DNA of 61,465 nucleotides, from NCBI GenBank assembly GCA_945902955.1, contig CAMDNO010000008.1, positions 1-61,465 of the forward strand. The letters are read 5' to 3'. The notes below the pieces were generated by a model. That model was not told where the DNA came from. It saw nothing but the letters and a program-made list of their open reading frames with translations, and ran no database searches. Numbering within the stretch: the stretch's first letter is position 1; each line of letters begins with the position of its first letter. Positions 18,448-26,008 of this stretch are shown here, piece after piece. This DNA is from Porphyromonas cangingivalis. GTDB lineage: Bacteria > Bacteroidota > Bacteroidia > Bacteroidales > Paludibacteraceae. The position numbers and the translations under genes were made by a program.

Positions 18448-18921
18448 TTATTCTTGCTTTTTGGTAGGAACAATAAATAATGGAATAGTGGTTTTGCGCA
18501 GCACTTCTTCGGTAACACTCCCAATTATTATGTTTTCCAACCATTTTTGGCTATGCGAACCCATTACTATGCAATCTACTTTTAGCTCGTCGGCAGTTTC
18601 TAAAATCACATTCGCAAAATCTCCTTCTTTCTGAATAATTCGAATGGACGAGTCATTCAAATGATTTTTTGCTTTCTTGAGAAAATTAATGGCTGCATCA
18701 TTCTGAATTTTCATATTTTCTAATACTTCCAAGGGGTCTATTTGCCATGCACCCATAGTGGGATAGGCTGTTGAATACATGGTCGAATTGACCAATACAT
18801 GTAATAGAGTAACCTCGGCATTAGTCGATTGTGCCAACGCATAACCTGCTTCGGCTACTTTTTGTGAAGTTGGGTCGTAATCCAATGCAATCAAAACAGA
18901 TTTCAATTTTGTTGTTTTCAT
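18448..18921 (-). CDS. Universal stress protein, UspA family
   Basis: The start at ATG 18921 (MKTTKLKSVLIALDYD) gives 157 aa, and a longer reading would overlap the upstream gene. The fold signs are the N-terminal beta strand SVLIALDYD, then VTLLHVLV, and the C-terminal nucleotide loop VMGSHSQKWLENIIIGSVTEEVLR. This follows the GxxGx9GS layout except that the second Gly is Ser, so ATP binding is likely but not certain. It lies 22 bp after a membrane sensor-like gene, forming a two-gene operon, so it may respond with that protein. The specific stress is unknown. Confidence 0.88.
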   Translation of the reverse strand: MKTTKLKSVLIALDYDPTSQKVAEAGYALAQSTNAEVTLLHVLVNSTMYSTAYPTMGAWQIDPLEVLENMKIQNDAAINFLKKAKNHLNDSSIRIIQKEGDFANVILETADELKVDCIVMGSHSQKWLENIIIGSVTEEVLRKTTIPLFIVPTKKQE

Positions 18922-18943
18922 TTTGTACTTTTTTATTAATTTT

Positions 18944-19540
18944 TTATTCTTGAAAAATAAATGCTTTAGGTTTGTAACCAATTAGTAATGTAGCTATTTG
19001 CTTATCTATACCAAAAATAGGTGCCGATACATAGAGCACACTATCCATTTCCACCACCATCACTTCCGAACGAAGCACTAGCAGAGTTGCATCAACTTTA
19101 TTTTCAATTAATTTGCCTTCGTAACTTTTGTTTGTCGATAGAACCACATTACCATCGGGGGTAACGAGGTGAATGAATTGGAAGTTACGTTCTTTAATCA
19201 AATCCAATATTAGTAAATCAATCTGTTCAATATTTCCACGAATCAAATCTGCTCGAATGCTCCATGCCAAAGGTTTTGCCATGAGTTTCAACATTTCTTG
19301 ATTGTTTACATTTAATTGAATAGTTGCACTTTGAACTATGCGTTCCTTCTCTTTTTTGTTCTCAAAATTGTTCCAATAAATGAAAATAAAAGCCACCAGT
19401 ACCCCGATAAGCAATAAAAATAGGGTCGAATGCTTTTTCAGTAAAGCCCAAAATGTTGTTTTAACCTTTTTGTTTTCCTCCAATGCATCTGCCAGGTGCT
19501 GATTTTCAGCACTTTGTTTTTTGTCGTTTGTCTTTTTCAT
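18944..19540 (-). CDS. Single-pass membrane protein with extracytoplasmic sensor-like domain
   Basis: Not recognised as a named family. The 198-aa protein has a charged cytoplasmic N-terminus of 35 residues and one transmembrane helix at about 39-56. The extracytoplasmic domain of 140 residues contains LLILDLIKERNFQFIHLVTPDGNVVLSTNKSYEGK and YVSAPIFGIDKQIATLLIGY. This resembles the PAS-like (Cache) ligand domains of chemoreceptors and kinases, but no kinase, HAMP or cyclase domain follows. It is cotranscribed with a UspA protein. I infer a stress or ligand sensor whose output is by protein contact. Confidence 0.6.
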   Translation of the reverse strand: MKKTNDKKQSAENQHLADALEENKKVKTTFWALLKKHSTLFLLLIGVLVAFIFIYWNNFENKKEKERIVQSATIQLNVNNQEMLKLMAKPLAWSIRADLIRGNIEQIDLLILDLIKERNFQFIHLVTPDGNVVLSTNKSYEGKLIENKVDATLLVLRSEVMVVEMDSVLYVSAPIFGIDKQIATLLIGYKPKAFIFQE

Positions 19541-19741
19541 ACCTTTGTTGTTTGTTGTTTTTGTAAATTTTAATTATTTCCACAAAGGTTTGCATTTTTC
19601 AACTACAAAGCATTACATTAAAATCGATAAAACTTACATGGTTTACAGATAGCGAGAGGGGAGGAGGCGAGAAGGAAGAATCTCAATTTAGTGAGAAGTT
19701 ATTGCAGCGGCTAATTGCCAGTTTTTTTAATATATCTATAC
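19541..19741. other. Spacer upstream of the membrane protein gene
   Basis: This stretch between the sensor-like gene and the rpmE2 terminator has no convincing ORF, and no promoter matching TAnnTTTG was found. It includes a purine-rich stretch (GCGAGAGGGGAGGAGGCGAG) near 19652 of unknown meaning. Confidence 0.4.
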
Positions 19742-19780
19742 AAAAGCCCCGAAGAAAATTAATTTTCTTCGGGGCTTTTA
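19742..19780 (-). terminator. Terminator after rpmE2: 38-bp perfect palindrome
   Basis: AAAAGCCCCGAAGAAAATT (19742-19760) is directly followed by its exact reverse complement (19761-19779). A T-run in the minus direction fits rho-independent termination of rpmE2. It is unusual in having no unpaired loop bases. Confidence 0.88.
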
Positions 19781-19807
19781 AAATTTTGTTGTTGCAATGT
19801 AAAAAAC

Positions 19808-20071
19808 TTATTTTTTAGCAGCTTCTACACGTTTTGCATAACGAGTCATAAATTTATCAACACGTCCAGCAGTATCTACCAATTTCGATTTACCTGTGTA
19901 AAATGGGTGCGATGAACTTGAAATTTCTAACTTTACGATTGGGTAAGTTACGCCATCAACTTCTACAGTTTCTTTGGTGTTTACGGTTGAACGTGAAAAA
20001 AATGTATCGCCATTCGACATATCTTTGAAAACAACTGTACGGTAGTTTTCTGGGTGAATTCCGCTTTTCAT
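19808..20071 (-). CDS. rpmE2: 50S ribosomal protein L31, type B
   Basis: Ribosomal protein L31 of 87 aa. The zinc ribbon cysteines of the C+ form are absent, making it the zinc-independent type B paralog ([42 protein letters not shown]). The length and the GRVDKFxxRY ending are standard. It is monocistronic, with a near-ideal promoter upstream and a strong terminator downstream. In organisms that carry both forms the type B copy replaces the zinc form under zinc limitation. Here no second copy is visible, so it may be the only L31. Confidence 0.95.
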   Translation of the reverse strand: MKSGIHPENYRTVVFKDMSNGDTFFSRSTVNTKETVEVDGVTYPIVKLEISSSSHPFYTGKSKLVDTAGRVDKFMTRYAKRVEAAKK

Positions 20072-20114
20072 ATCTATATTTTGTTTATGTATTTTTTGTT
20101 ACTTTTTCGGCTTG

Positions 20115-20146
20115 CAAAAATACAAACTTTTTGCCTAATAATCAAA
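20115..20146 (-). promoter_or_regulatory. rpmE2 promoter with -33 and -7 boxes
   Basis: On the minus strand TTTG (20143-20146) is followed after 20 bp by TATTTTTG (20115-20122). This is one of the clearest Bacteroidota promoters in the window, 44 bp upstream of the rpmE2 start. Confidence 0.75.
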
Positions 20147-20239
20147 TTATTTTGATTGATTTTTTAATTTTGTTATGTCTTAATGCGTTTTGTGTGTTTA
20201 AGTATTTGTTTTTCAGTGTTATACAATCTGAAGTTGTTC

Positions 20240-21139
20240 CTATTTTGAACCTAAAAACAAGAAAATCATACCTATTATTACTCCAATTAAGTCAATAATT
20301 TTATATTTCAAGTTCTTATCGTGCAATATTAATGCACCAAAAAGGAACGGAACTATCACTCCTGAGCGCCGAATAGTGCCAACAACCGAAATTAATGACT
20401 CTTCGAAGGTAAGTGCGTAGAAATAAGTGAAATCTGCCGACATCAGAAATAATGCAATAAGTGGAATTGACCAACGGAACTGAAATGGAGTGGTTTTCTG
20501 GCGAGTAGGATACCACAAAAACCAAGTGATGGCAGTCATAATAATTGTTTGATAATAGGTGTAATATACAAGTACGGACATGTGATTGATATGTCGCAAT
20601 AGATATTTATCGTATAAACCGCTTATAGCGCCTGTGAGTGTGGCGAGTATAATAAACCACATCCATTTATTTCCGCCTCCTATAGAAAATCCCTCTTTTT
20701 TGCCAGCAAACGAAAACATTATAAACGATAATAATGTAATTCCTACGCCTATACTCTGGTAAAACGTAAGTTGCTCGCTAAAAATGAGTACACCTCCTAC
20801 TACAACCCATACAGGTTGCGTGGCTTTAATGGGCGATGCAATTGTTATAGGCAAATGTTTTATAGCAAAATAGGCAAATAACCAGGAAGTAAGAACGATA
20901 ACAGCCTTCAGAACGAGTTGCAAGTGTGTTGCAAAATCAATCGACGGAACATAAAAGATGCTATTCTCAAAGCCTGGATAAAACCAGGATAGTAACAAAA
21001 AGGGAGTAAGGATAATGGCTGAAATAAGTATTGATGTTTGCAAAACAGGAATAACTGCATTACCATGCAACGATGTTTTTTTAAAAACATCATATACGCC
21101 AAGCAATAGCGCCGAAACAAAAGCAAATAGAATCCACAT
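20240..21139 (-). CDS. EamA-family (DMT) transporter
   Basis: An inner-membrane protein of 299 aa with about ten hydrophobic helices in two EamA halves. The first half contains AYFAIKHLPITIASPIKATQPVWVVVGG and the second ALTFEESLISVVGTIRRSGVIVPFLFGALI, the typical position of the conserved Pro/Gly-rich helices. DMT members export or import small metabolites, so the substrate cannot be read from sequence. It lies downstream of truA on the same strand, across a 59-bp spacer that contains heptamer repeats, and may be cotranscribed with it. Confidence 0.85.
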   Translation of the reverse strand: MWILFAFVSALLLGVYDVFKKTSLHGNAVIPVLQTSILISAIILTPFLLLSWFYPGFENSIFYVPSIDFATHLQLVLKAVIVLTSWLFAYFAIKHLPITIASPIKATQPVWVVVGGVLIFSEQLTFYQSIGVGITLLSFIMFSFAGKKEGFSIGGGNKWMWFIILATLTGAISGLYDKYLLRHINHMSVLVYYTYYQTIIMTAITWFLWYPTRQKTTPFQFRWSIPLIALFLMSADFTYFYALTFEESLISVVGTIRRSGVIVPFLFGALILHDKNLKYKIIDLIGVIIGMIFLFLGSK

Positions 21140-21144
21140 ATTTG

Positions 21145-21185
21145 AGATAGTTTACAGTTTATAGTTTATAGTTTATAGTTTGCAG
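21145..21185. repeat. Heptamer tandem repeat TTTATAG
   Basis: TTTATAG is repeated at least three times, with a TTTACAG unit before it and TTTGCAG after it. It lies between truA and the permease gene and matches arrays near 32.9 kb, 33.05 kb and 49.8 kb. Confidence 0.85.
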
Positions 21186-21198
21186 TAATAGTTATATT

Positions 21199-21960
21199 TT
21201 AATTATTAATCTTCAAATATATTTCATCCGGATATTTAATATCAACTAAAAATAATCCACTGGCCGGTACGGATACTCCGGCTTTGCAGCGGTTTTTAGC
21301 TTCTATAATTTTGCAAAATTCATCTACTGTCATTTTGCCTCTGCCCACTTCGAGCAGTGTCCCCACAATGGCTCGAACCATATTGCGTAGAAATCTGTCG
21401 GCTTCGATAGTAAAAATCAACTCATCTTCTTTTTTCTCCCATTTGGCTTGTTTAATCACACAATTGTTGGTTTTTGCGTCGGTGTGTAGTTTGCTAAAGC
21501 TTGTAAAATCGCTAAACTCGAAAAGCCTTGCAGCCGCTTCGTTCATTTTTTCAATGTCTAAATTCTCTGCGAACCGAGCTGTAAGACCATTACGAAATAC
21601 CGATTTTGAAGTTACAATATGATATTCGTAGCGGCGCAAAATAGCATCAAAACGGGCATGAGCATCGAGTTTTACTTCGCGAATATTGTAAATGGCAATA
21701 TCATTTGGTAAAATACTATTTAGTTTTGTGGTCAGATGTTGCGTTTCAAATTCGCCATCAAAATCGAAATGTGCTACCATCAAACAGGCATGAACTCCAC
21801 TATCAGTTCGTCCGGCGCCAGTAATTTCAATTTCAGTTCGCAATATGGTCGAAAGCGCTTTAGAAAGAACTTCTTGCACTGATATGCCGTTTGGCTGTAT
21901 TTGCCAGCCGTGATAAGCGCTACCGTTGTACGAAAGGTAAATAAAGTATCTTTTTTTCAC
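21199..21960 (-). CDS. truA: tRNA pseudouridine(38-40) synthase
   Basis: TruA isomerises uridines 38-40 in the anticodon stem-loop of many tRNAs. The 253-aa protein has the catalytic Asp D53 in [11 protein letters not shown], the RYEYHI segment, and the C-terminal [20 protein letters not shown] motif. The start codon is GTG (minus strand, 21958-21960), giving [19 protein letters not shown], the standard N-terminus. A palindromic C/G-rich element lies six bases upstream of the start, and a long octamer array separates it from pheS. Confidence 0.95.
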   Translation of the reverse strand: MKKRYFIYLSYNGSAYHGWQIQPNGISVQEVLSKALSTILRTEIEITGAGRTDSGVHACLMVAHFDFDGEFETQHLTTKLNSILPNDIAIYNIREVKLDAHARFDAILRRYEYHIVTSKSVFRNGLTARFAENLDIEKMNEAAARLFEFSDFTSFSKLHTDAKTNNCVIKQAKWEKKEDELIFTIEADRFLRNMVRAIVGTLLEVGRGKMTVDEFCKIIEAKNRCKAGVSVPASGLFLVDIKYPDEIYLKINN

Positions 21961-21966
21961 TTATTT

Positions 21967-21982
21967 GCCCCCTAAAAGGGAA
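21967..21982. repeat. Palindromic C/G-rich element, partial copy upstream of truA
   Basis: GCCCCCTAAAAGGGAA resembles the core CCCCTAAAGGGG found before gltD and inside valS. It stands just upstream of the truA start codon. The match is shorter than the others, so kinship is likely but not certain. Confidence 0.5.
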
Positions 21983-21991
21983 TTTATCATT

Positions 21992-22184
21992 AAATCAATC
22001 AACCAATCAATAGATGAACCAATTAACAGATGAACCAATCAACCAATTAACAGATGAACCAATCAACCAATTAACAGATGAACCAATCAACCAATTAACA
22101 GATGAACCAATCAACAGATGAACCAATTAACAGATGAACCAATTAACAGATGAACCAATCAACAGATGAACCAATTAACTAATC
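21992..22184. repeat. Octamer-phased tandem array
   Basis: About 190 bp are made almost only of three octamers: AACCAATC, AACCAATT and AACAGATG. They combine into 24-bp units (GATGAACCAATCAACCAATT + AACA) and 16-bp units (GATGAACCAATTAACA). It fills the pheS-truA spacer. There are no unique spacers, so it is not CRISPR. Confidence 0.95.
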
Positions 22185-22186
22185 AA

Positions 22187-23206
22187 TCAATGTGCCGATT
22201 CGAATTGTTTGAGGAATCTTACATCGTTTTCTGAAAACAATCGAAGATCTTTAACTTGATATTTTAAATTGGTAATACGTTCTACACCCATTCCAAAAGC
22301 ATAACCTGAGTACACTTTCGAATCGATACCGCAGTTCTCGAGTACATTAGGGTCTACCATGCCACAGCCCAAAATTTCGACCCAACCGGTATGTTTGCAA
22401 AACGGACAACCTTTTCCACCACAAATATTACACGAAATATCCATTTCGGCACTTGGTTCGGTAAATGGAAAATACGAAGGACGCAAACGAATTTGCGTGT
22501 GTTCGCCAAACATTTCTTTTGCAAAATACATCAAAGCTTGTTTGAGGTCGGCAAACGAAACATTTTTATCAATATATAGTCCCTCCACTTGATGGAAAAA
22601 GCAATGCGCACGATACGAAATGGCTTCATTACGATAAACACGCCCTGGAAACAACATGCGAATAGGTGGTTTTTGGTTTGCCATTACGCGCGATTGTACC
22701 GATGAAGTATGAGTCCTTAATAATATATCCGGATTTTGCTCAATAAAAAATGTGTCCTGCATATCACGAGCCGGATGTTCTGGCGGAAAATTTAGCGCTC
22801 CAAATACATGCCAGTCATCTTCAATTTCGGGACCTTCGGCAATAGTAAAACCGATGCGCGAAAAAATATCAATAATTTCGTTTTTAGTAAGCGAAAGTGG
22901 ATGTCGTGTGCCAATTTTAAGTGGATCGGCACTGCGAGTTAAATCCGATTTTTGAACAGCTTCGTTTTGCAACGAGAAAGCTTCTTTTAGTTCGTTTATT
23001 CTATCTTGAGCTTTGTTTTTTAAGTCGTTGAGAAGCTGACCTATTTCACGTTTCTCTTCGTTGGCTACATTCCTAAAATCGTTGAATAATTCGGAAACAG
23101 AGCCTTTTTTGCTGAGGTACTTTATGCGTAATGCTTCCAACTCCTCATTGTTTTGAGCAGCCAAATTTTCAATTTCCTGAATTAATCCGTTTATTTTGTT
23201 TCTCAT
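22187..23206 (-). CDS. pheS: Phenylalanyl-tRNA synthetase alpha subunit
   Basis: This class II synthetase subunit charges tRNA-Phe together with PheT, which is not in the window. The 339-aa protein has an N-terminal coiled coil (residues 1-85), motif 2 around AISYRAHCFFHQVEGLYID, and a Cys-rich insertion CNICGGKGCPFCKHTGW that probably binds zinc. Motif 3 is GYAFGMGVERITNLKY near the C-terminus. The length is normal. It has its own minus-strand promoter box 78 bp upstream and is divergent from the DUF2461 gene. Confidence 0.95.
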   Translation of the reverse strand: MRNKINGLIQEIENLAAQNNEELEALRIKYLSKKGSVSELFNDFRNVANEEKREIGQLLNDLKNKAQDRINELKEAFSLQNEAVQKSDLTRSADPLKIGTRHPLSLTKNEIIDIFSRIGFTIAEGPEIEDDWHVFGALNFPPEHPARDMQDTFFIEQNPDILLRTHTSSVQSRVMANQKPPIRMLFPGRVYRNEAISYRAHCFFHQVEGLYIDKNVSFADLKQALMYFAKEMFGEHTQIRLRPSYFPFTEPSAEMDISCNICGGKGCPFCKHTGWVEILGCGMVDPNVLENCGIDSKVYSGYAFGMGVERITNLKYQVKDLRLFSENDVRFLKQFESAH

Positions 23207-23283
23207 TTTAAAATGATAAATGTTTGATTTGTATATGTTTAAAATAAAAAGTAGCGTAATTGATTTTTTATTTTATCAGTGTG

Positions 23284-23291
23284 CAAAAGTA
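23284..23291 (-). promoter_or_regulatory. -7 box for pheS
   Basis: Minus-strand TACTTTTG matches TAnnTTTG. The leader to the pheS ATG would be about 70 nt. Confidence 0.5.
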
Positions 23292-23365
23292 GTTAATTTT
23301 TGGCAAATAAGTTTACTTTTTTCTTTAAAATCACAGCTCCGAAAAGCAATTTCTAATTTTTAAGT

Positions 23366-23373
23366 TATATTTG
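23366..23373 (+). promoter_or_regulatory. -7 box for the DUF2461 gene
   Basis: TATATTTG matches TAnnTTTG and lies 21 bp upstream of the ATG at 23395. Confidence 0.55.
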
Positions 23374-23394
23374 TGGTCTAAAAATTAAAATCCC

Positions 23395-24066
23395 ATGCAA
23401 CTATCCGAAATAATTCGTTTCTTGTCGGCGTTAAGCGAAAATAACAACCGAGAGTGGTTTGCCGAAAATAAAAGCTGGTATGAAAGTGTAAAAAAACAAT
23501 TTGATGAGCTAAGCAAAGAGTTGATATTGAAAATTGCAGCCTTCGACGAAGATATTAAGAATGTGGAAGCGGCAGAATGTGTGTTCCGAATATATAAGGA
23601 CATTCGGTTTTCGAAAGATAAAACTCCTTACAAAACACATTTTGGTGTTTTTATTGCATCTGCCGGAGGGCGTAAAAGTCAACGTGGAGGCTATTATTTG
23701 CACCTCGACCCTGCCGGTTGTTTTGTGGGGGTGGGAGTGTGGTGTCCGCCACCAAATTTACTAAAAGCTTTACGTAAAAGTGTTTACGATAATATCGAAG
23801 AGTTGAATGAAATTCGTTATGAAGCGAAATTTGCCAATCTGTTTACACATTTTTTCGAAGAAGATAAACTAAAAAAAGTTCCAGCAGGCTTTCCAGCTGA
23901 TTTTCCCGATGCAGAATTGCTTAAATTGAAGCATTATTTGGTAGAATATAAATTTGATAAAAATCTACTTGAGAAGGACAATTTTGCCGACGAAATTGTT
24001 GGGATTTTTAAAACAGCAGCTCCATTCAATAAATTTTTAAATTATACTGTTGACGAAGTTATTTAG
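23395..24066 (+). CDS. DUF2461 (TIGR02453) family protein
   Basis: A 223-aa cytoplasmic protein of a widespread uncharacterised family. Typical blocks are visible: FLSALSENNNREWFAENKSWYE at the start, VFRIYKDIRFSKDKTPYKTHFGVF near 65-87, then GGYYLHLDPAGCFVGVGVW and the tail with HYLVEYKFDKN. No catalytic motif or biochemical role is established to my knowledge. It is monocistronic, with its own promoter box, and divergent from pheS. Confidence 0.85.
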   Translation: MQLSEIIRFLSALSENNNREWFAENKSWYESVKKQFDELSKELILKIAAFDEDIKNVEAAECVFRIYKDIRFSKDKTPYKTHFGVFIASAGGRKSQRGGYYLHLDPAGCFVGVGVWCPPPNLLKALRKSVYDNIEELNEIRYEAKFANLFTHFFEEDKLKKVPAGFPADFPDAELLKLKHYLVEYKFDKNLLEKDNFADEIVGIFKTAAPFNKFLNYTVDEVI

Positions 24067-24240
24067 TTTTTGGTTAATTTGTTCATAAAGTTAATTTGTT
24101 AATTAGTTACATTAGAAAGTATTCTGATTTCTATTTAATAGATAAACCTTTAACAAGTCAATCAACTAATCACTGATGAACCAATCAACCAATCAACCAA
24201 TTAACCAATCACTGATGAGCTAATCAACCAATTAACCAAA
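24067..24240. repeat. Degenerate octamer repeat region
   Basis: Contains GTTAATTTGTTAATTAGTTA early, then AACCAATCAACCAATTAACC and CACTGATGAACCAATCAACC at the end. It is the same octamer class as 21992-22184 in a looser form. It ends a few bases before the YhcH-type gene. Confidence 0.8.
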
Positions 24241-24247
24241 ATAAAAA

Positions 24248-24694
24248 ATGATTTTAGACAAATTATCAAATTCAGGATTGTACGAGAATGTACATCCACG
24301 TTTTAAGAAAGCTTTCGATTTTTTAAATTCGAATGATTTAGCACAACTCCCAACAGGTAAAATTGAGCTGGAAGGGGCTGATTTAGTGGTGAATGTGGTA
24401 GAGATAGATGGCAAAACACCCGAATCCGCTCGCATGGAAACGCACAACAATTTTATCGATATTCAAGTGCCCGTTAGCAAAGCCGAAACTATGGGATGGA
24501 AAGCTGGTGGAGATTTGAAGGAAGTAACGCAAAATTACAATGCCGAAAAGGACTTATCGTTTTTTGCTGATAAAGCCACAGTAATGCTCCAAGTGCAACC
24601 GCTTGAGTTTGCTGTGTTTTTTCCTGAAGATGGGCATCAACCTGGTATTGTAGAAGGGAAAATTAAAAAGGTAATAGTAAAAGTAAAACGATAA
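24248..24694 (+). CDS. YhcH/YjgK/YiaL (DUF386) family protein
   Basis: A 148-aa single-domain cupin-like protein. Family blocks: FDFLNSNDLAQLPTGKIEL, METHNNFIDIQVPVSKAETMGW, and the C-terminal metal-site region FAVFFPEDGHQPGI, with the His pair typical of this fold. Members are linked to sialic acid or sugar metabolism (anomerase or beta-galactosidase-beta-like), but no sugar genes are next to it here, so the substrate is open. It is followed by a strong bidirectional terminator. Confidence 0.87.
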   Translation: MILDKLSNSGLYENVHPRFKKAFDFLNSNDLAQLPTGKIELEGADLVVNVVEIDGKTPESARMETHNNFIDIQVPVSKAETMGWKAGGDLKEVTQNYNAEKDLSFFADKATVMLQVQPLEFAVFFPEDGHQPGIVEGKIKKVIVKVKR

Positions 24695-24718
24695 TATCAG
24701 AAATTATATATTGAAAAC

Positions 24719-24770
24719 AAAAAAAGCAGCAAACTCAAATTTAAGTTTGCTGCTTTTTTATTTTTTTATT
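24719..24770. terminator. Bidirectional terminator
   Basis: AAAAAGCAGCAAACT (24721-24735) pairs exactly with AGTTTGCTGCTTTTT (24744-24758), with T-rich and A-rich flanks. It serves the convergent YhcH-type and CarboxypepD_reg-type genes. Confidence 0.92.
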
Positions 24771-24777
24771 AATCTTC

Positions 24778-25125
24778 TTATCTTTGATTCAATTCAACTT
24801 TAAGTGAAGAAGTGTTGCTTGGGTCAATTTCAAAAGTTTTATCTTCGTAAGAAATTAAACTTACTTTAATTTGAAGTTTAGAATTTTTTACATTGCTGAT
24901 AATAAACTTTCCATCTAAGTCGGAGTAAATTTTTTGGCCGTTTACAGTAACTACTGCACCAGCAAGACTTTCTTTTGTGTCTTTATCAAAAATTAATCCA
25001 TTCAAATTTACAGCAGAAACAACTTCAGAAACAACTGAAGTTTTAGCCTCAGGGCTTGCTACTTCTTTAGCTGACAATGAAAAAATAGCTGCTGACATTA
25101 AAACGATAGAAAAAAACTTTTTCAT
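24778..25125 (-). CDS. Small secreted CarboxypepD_reg-like domain protein
   Basis: A 115-aa protein with a signal peptide (MKKFFSIVLMSAAIFSLSAK) and one beta-sandwich domain of the carboxypeptidase-regulatory type: LNGLIFDKDTKESLAGAVVTV, then YSDLDGKFIISNV and LISYEDKTFEI. In Bacteroidota this domain usually starts TonB receptors. Here it stands alone, which suggests a periplasmic or surface-exposed binding module. The start is preceded by an imperfect-dyad stretch near 25179-25191 (GTTACAAAGTAAC). Function unknown. Confidence 0.75.
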   Translation of the reverse strand: MKKFFSIVLMSAAIFSLSAKEVASPEAKTSVVSEVVSAVNLNGLIFDKDTKESLAGAVVTVNGQKIYSDLDGKFIISNVKNSKLQIKVSLISYEDKTFEIDPSNTSSLKVELNQR

Positions 25126-25306
25126 GATTGTATATTTTTTACTTTATAATCTGTTTGTTTTTGTGATTTTTATTTCACGTTACAAAGTAACATCATTTGT
25201 GTTACATTTTAATTACAAAGCTTATACATCCTTGTTAAGAAGTTGTTACAAAATCTTCTTCTCCATTCTCAAAATTCAAACCTAAGAACGAATAAATGCT
25301 TCATCT

Positions 25307-25777
25307 TCAGTATTTCTTTTCAGAAATTAATTTTCCTTTTTCGTCCCACATGTACCACATTCCTGTTTTTTTACCTTTTTCGTACTGCATTTCGTAACGC
25401 ATAATTCCTGAATCGTCCCATACATGCCAAGTTCCATGTTTTTGATTATTACGGTATTCGGCTTCGGCAATTAACATTCCGGCTTCGCTGTAAGTACGCC
25501 AAACGCCATGAAATTCACCGTTGCGGTAGGCACGAATTTCATTAGGCTTTCCATTAGCGAAATAAACAATGTAATCACCTTGAGGCTTACCATCTTTTAT
25601 GTTAATTTCTAATTTTAAATCACCATTATCAAAATACTCCTTAAATTCACCACTATAAAGTTTTGTTTGTGTGGCATCTGTGAAAAATAATCCTTCACTT
25701 TGAATAATATTTGTCTTTTGACTGTAAAGATTTGTACAAATAATTATTCCTGCAATTATTGATAGTAGCTTGTTCAT
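25307..25777 (-). CDS. Secreted MORN-repeat (YwqK-like) protein
   Basis: A 156-aa protein with a signal peptide (MNKLLSIIAGIIICTNLYSQ) and four to five MORN-like repeats: YFDNGDLKLEINIKDGKPQG, YFANGKPNEIRAYRNGEFHG, YSEAGMLIAEAEYRNNQKHG, WDDSGIMRYEMQYEKGKKTG and WDEKGKLISEKKY. Databases often name such proteins YwqK-type antitoxin-like, but there is no toxin gene beside it and it looks exported. I therefore do not call it an antitoxin. Probably an envelope protein of unknown role. Confidence 0.75.
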   Translation of the reverse strand: MNKLLSIIAGIIICTNLYSQKTNIIQSEGLFFTDATQTKLYSGEFKEYFDNGDLKLEINIKDGKPQGDYIVYFANGKPNEIRAYRNGEFHGVWRTYSEAGMLIAEAEYRNNQKHGTWHVWDDSGIMRYEMQYEKGKKTGMWYMWDEKGKLISEKKY

Positions 25778-25820
25778 AATAGTTATTTTTTAAGATTAAT
25801 ATTGTTTGTTCTTATCACTG

Positions 25821-25828
25821 CAAATGTA
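25821..25828 (-). promoter_or_regulatory. -7 box for the MORN-repeat gene
   Basis: Minus-strand TACATTTG matches TAnnTTTG, 44 bp upstream of the start. Confidence 0.5.
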
Positions 25829-25957
25829 GCAATAATCGTGCTTTTATATTCGTTTTGTGGTCAAATTTAATAGATATTACATTCTGAGGGTTAATAATTG
25901 CATTTGGGTTTATTTTAATTGAAAAATTGGAAGATTAATTATGATAATTAAAAATCT

Positions 25958-25986
25958 TGTTTTTGTGATATAAATTTGTATTTTTG
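25958..25986 (+). promoter_or_regulatory. Promoter of the amino acid permease gene
   Basis: TTG (25958-25960), 18 bp spacer, then TATTTTTG (25979-25986), 23 bp upstream of the ATG. Confidence 0.65.
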
Positions 25987-26008
25987 CACAAAAAACAGAT
26001 AAATCAGT

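Noticed and set aside
21992..22184. CRISPR-like appearance of the repeat array
   Set aside because: The unit is an 8-mer with 16/24-bp higher order, there are no unique spacers of 25-40 bp, and no cas genes are present.
25307..25777. YwqK-type antitoxin of a toxin-antitoxin pair
   Set aside because: It has an export signal and MORN repeats, and no toxin-like partner gene is adjacent.
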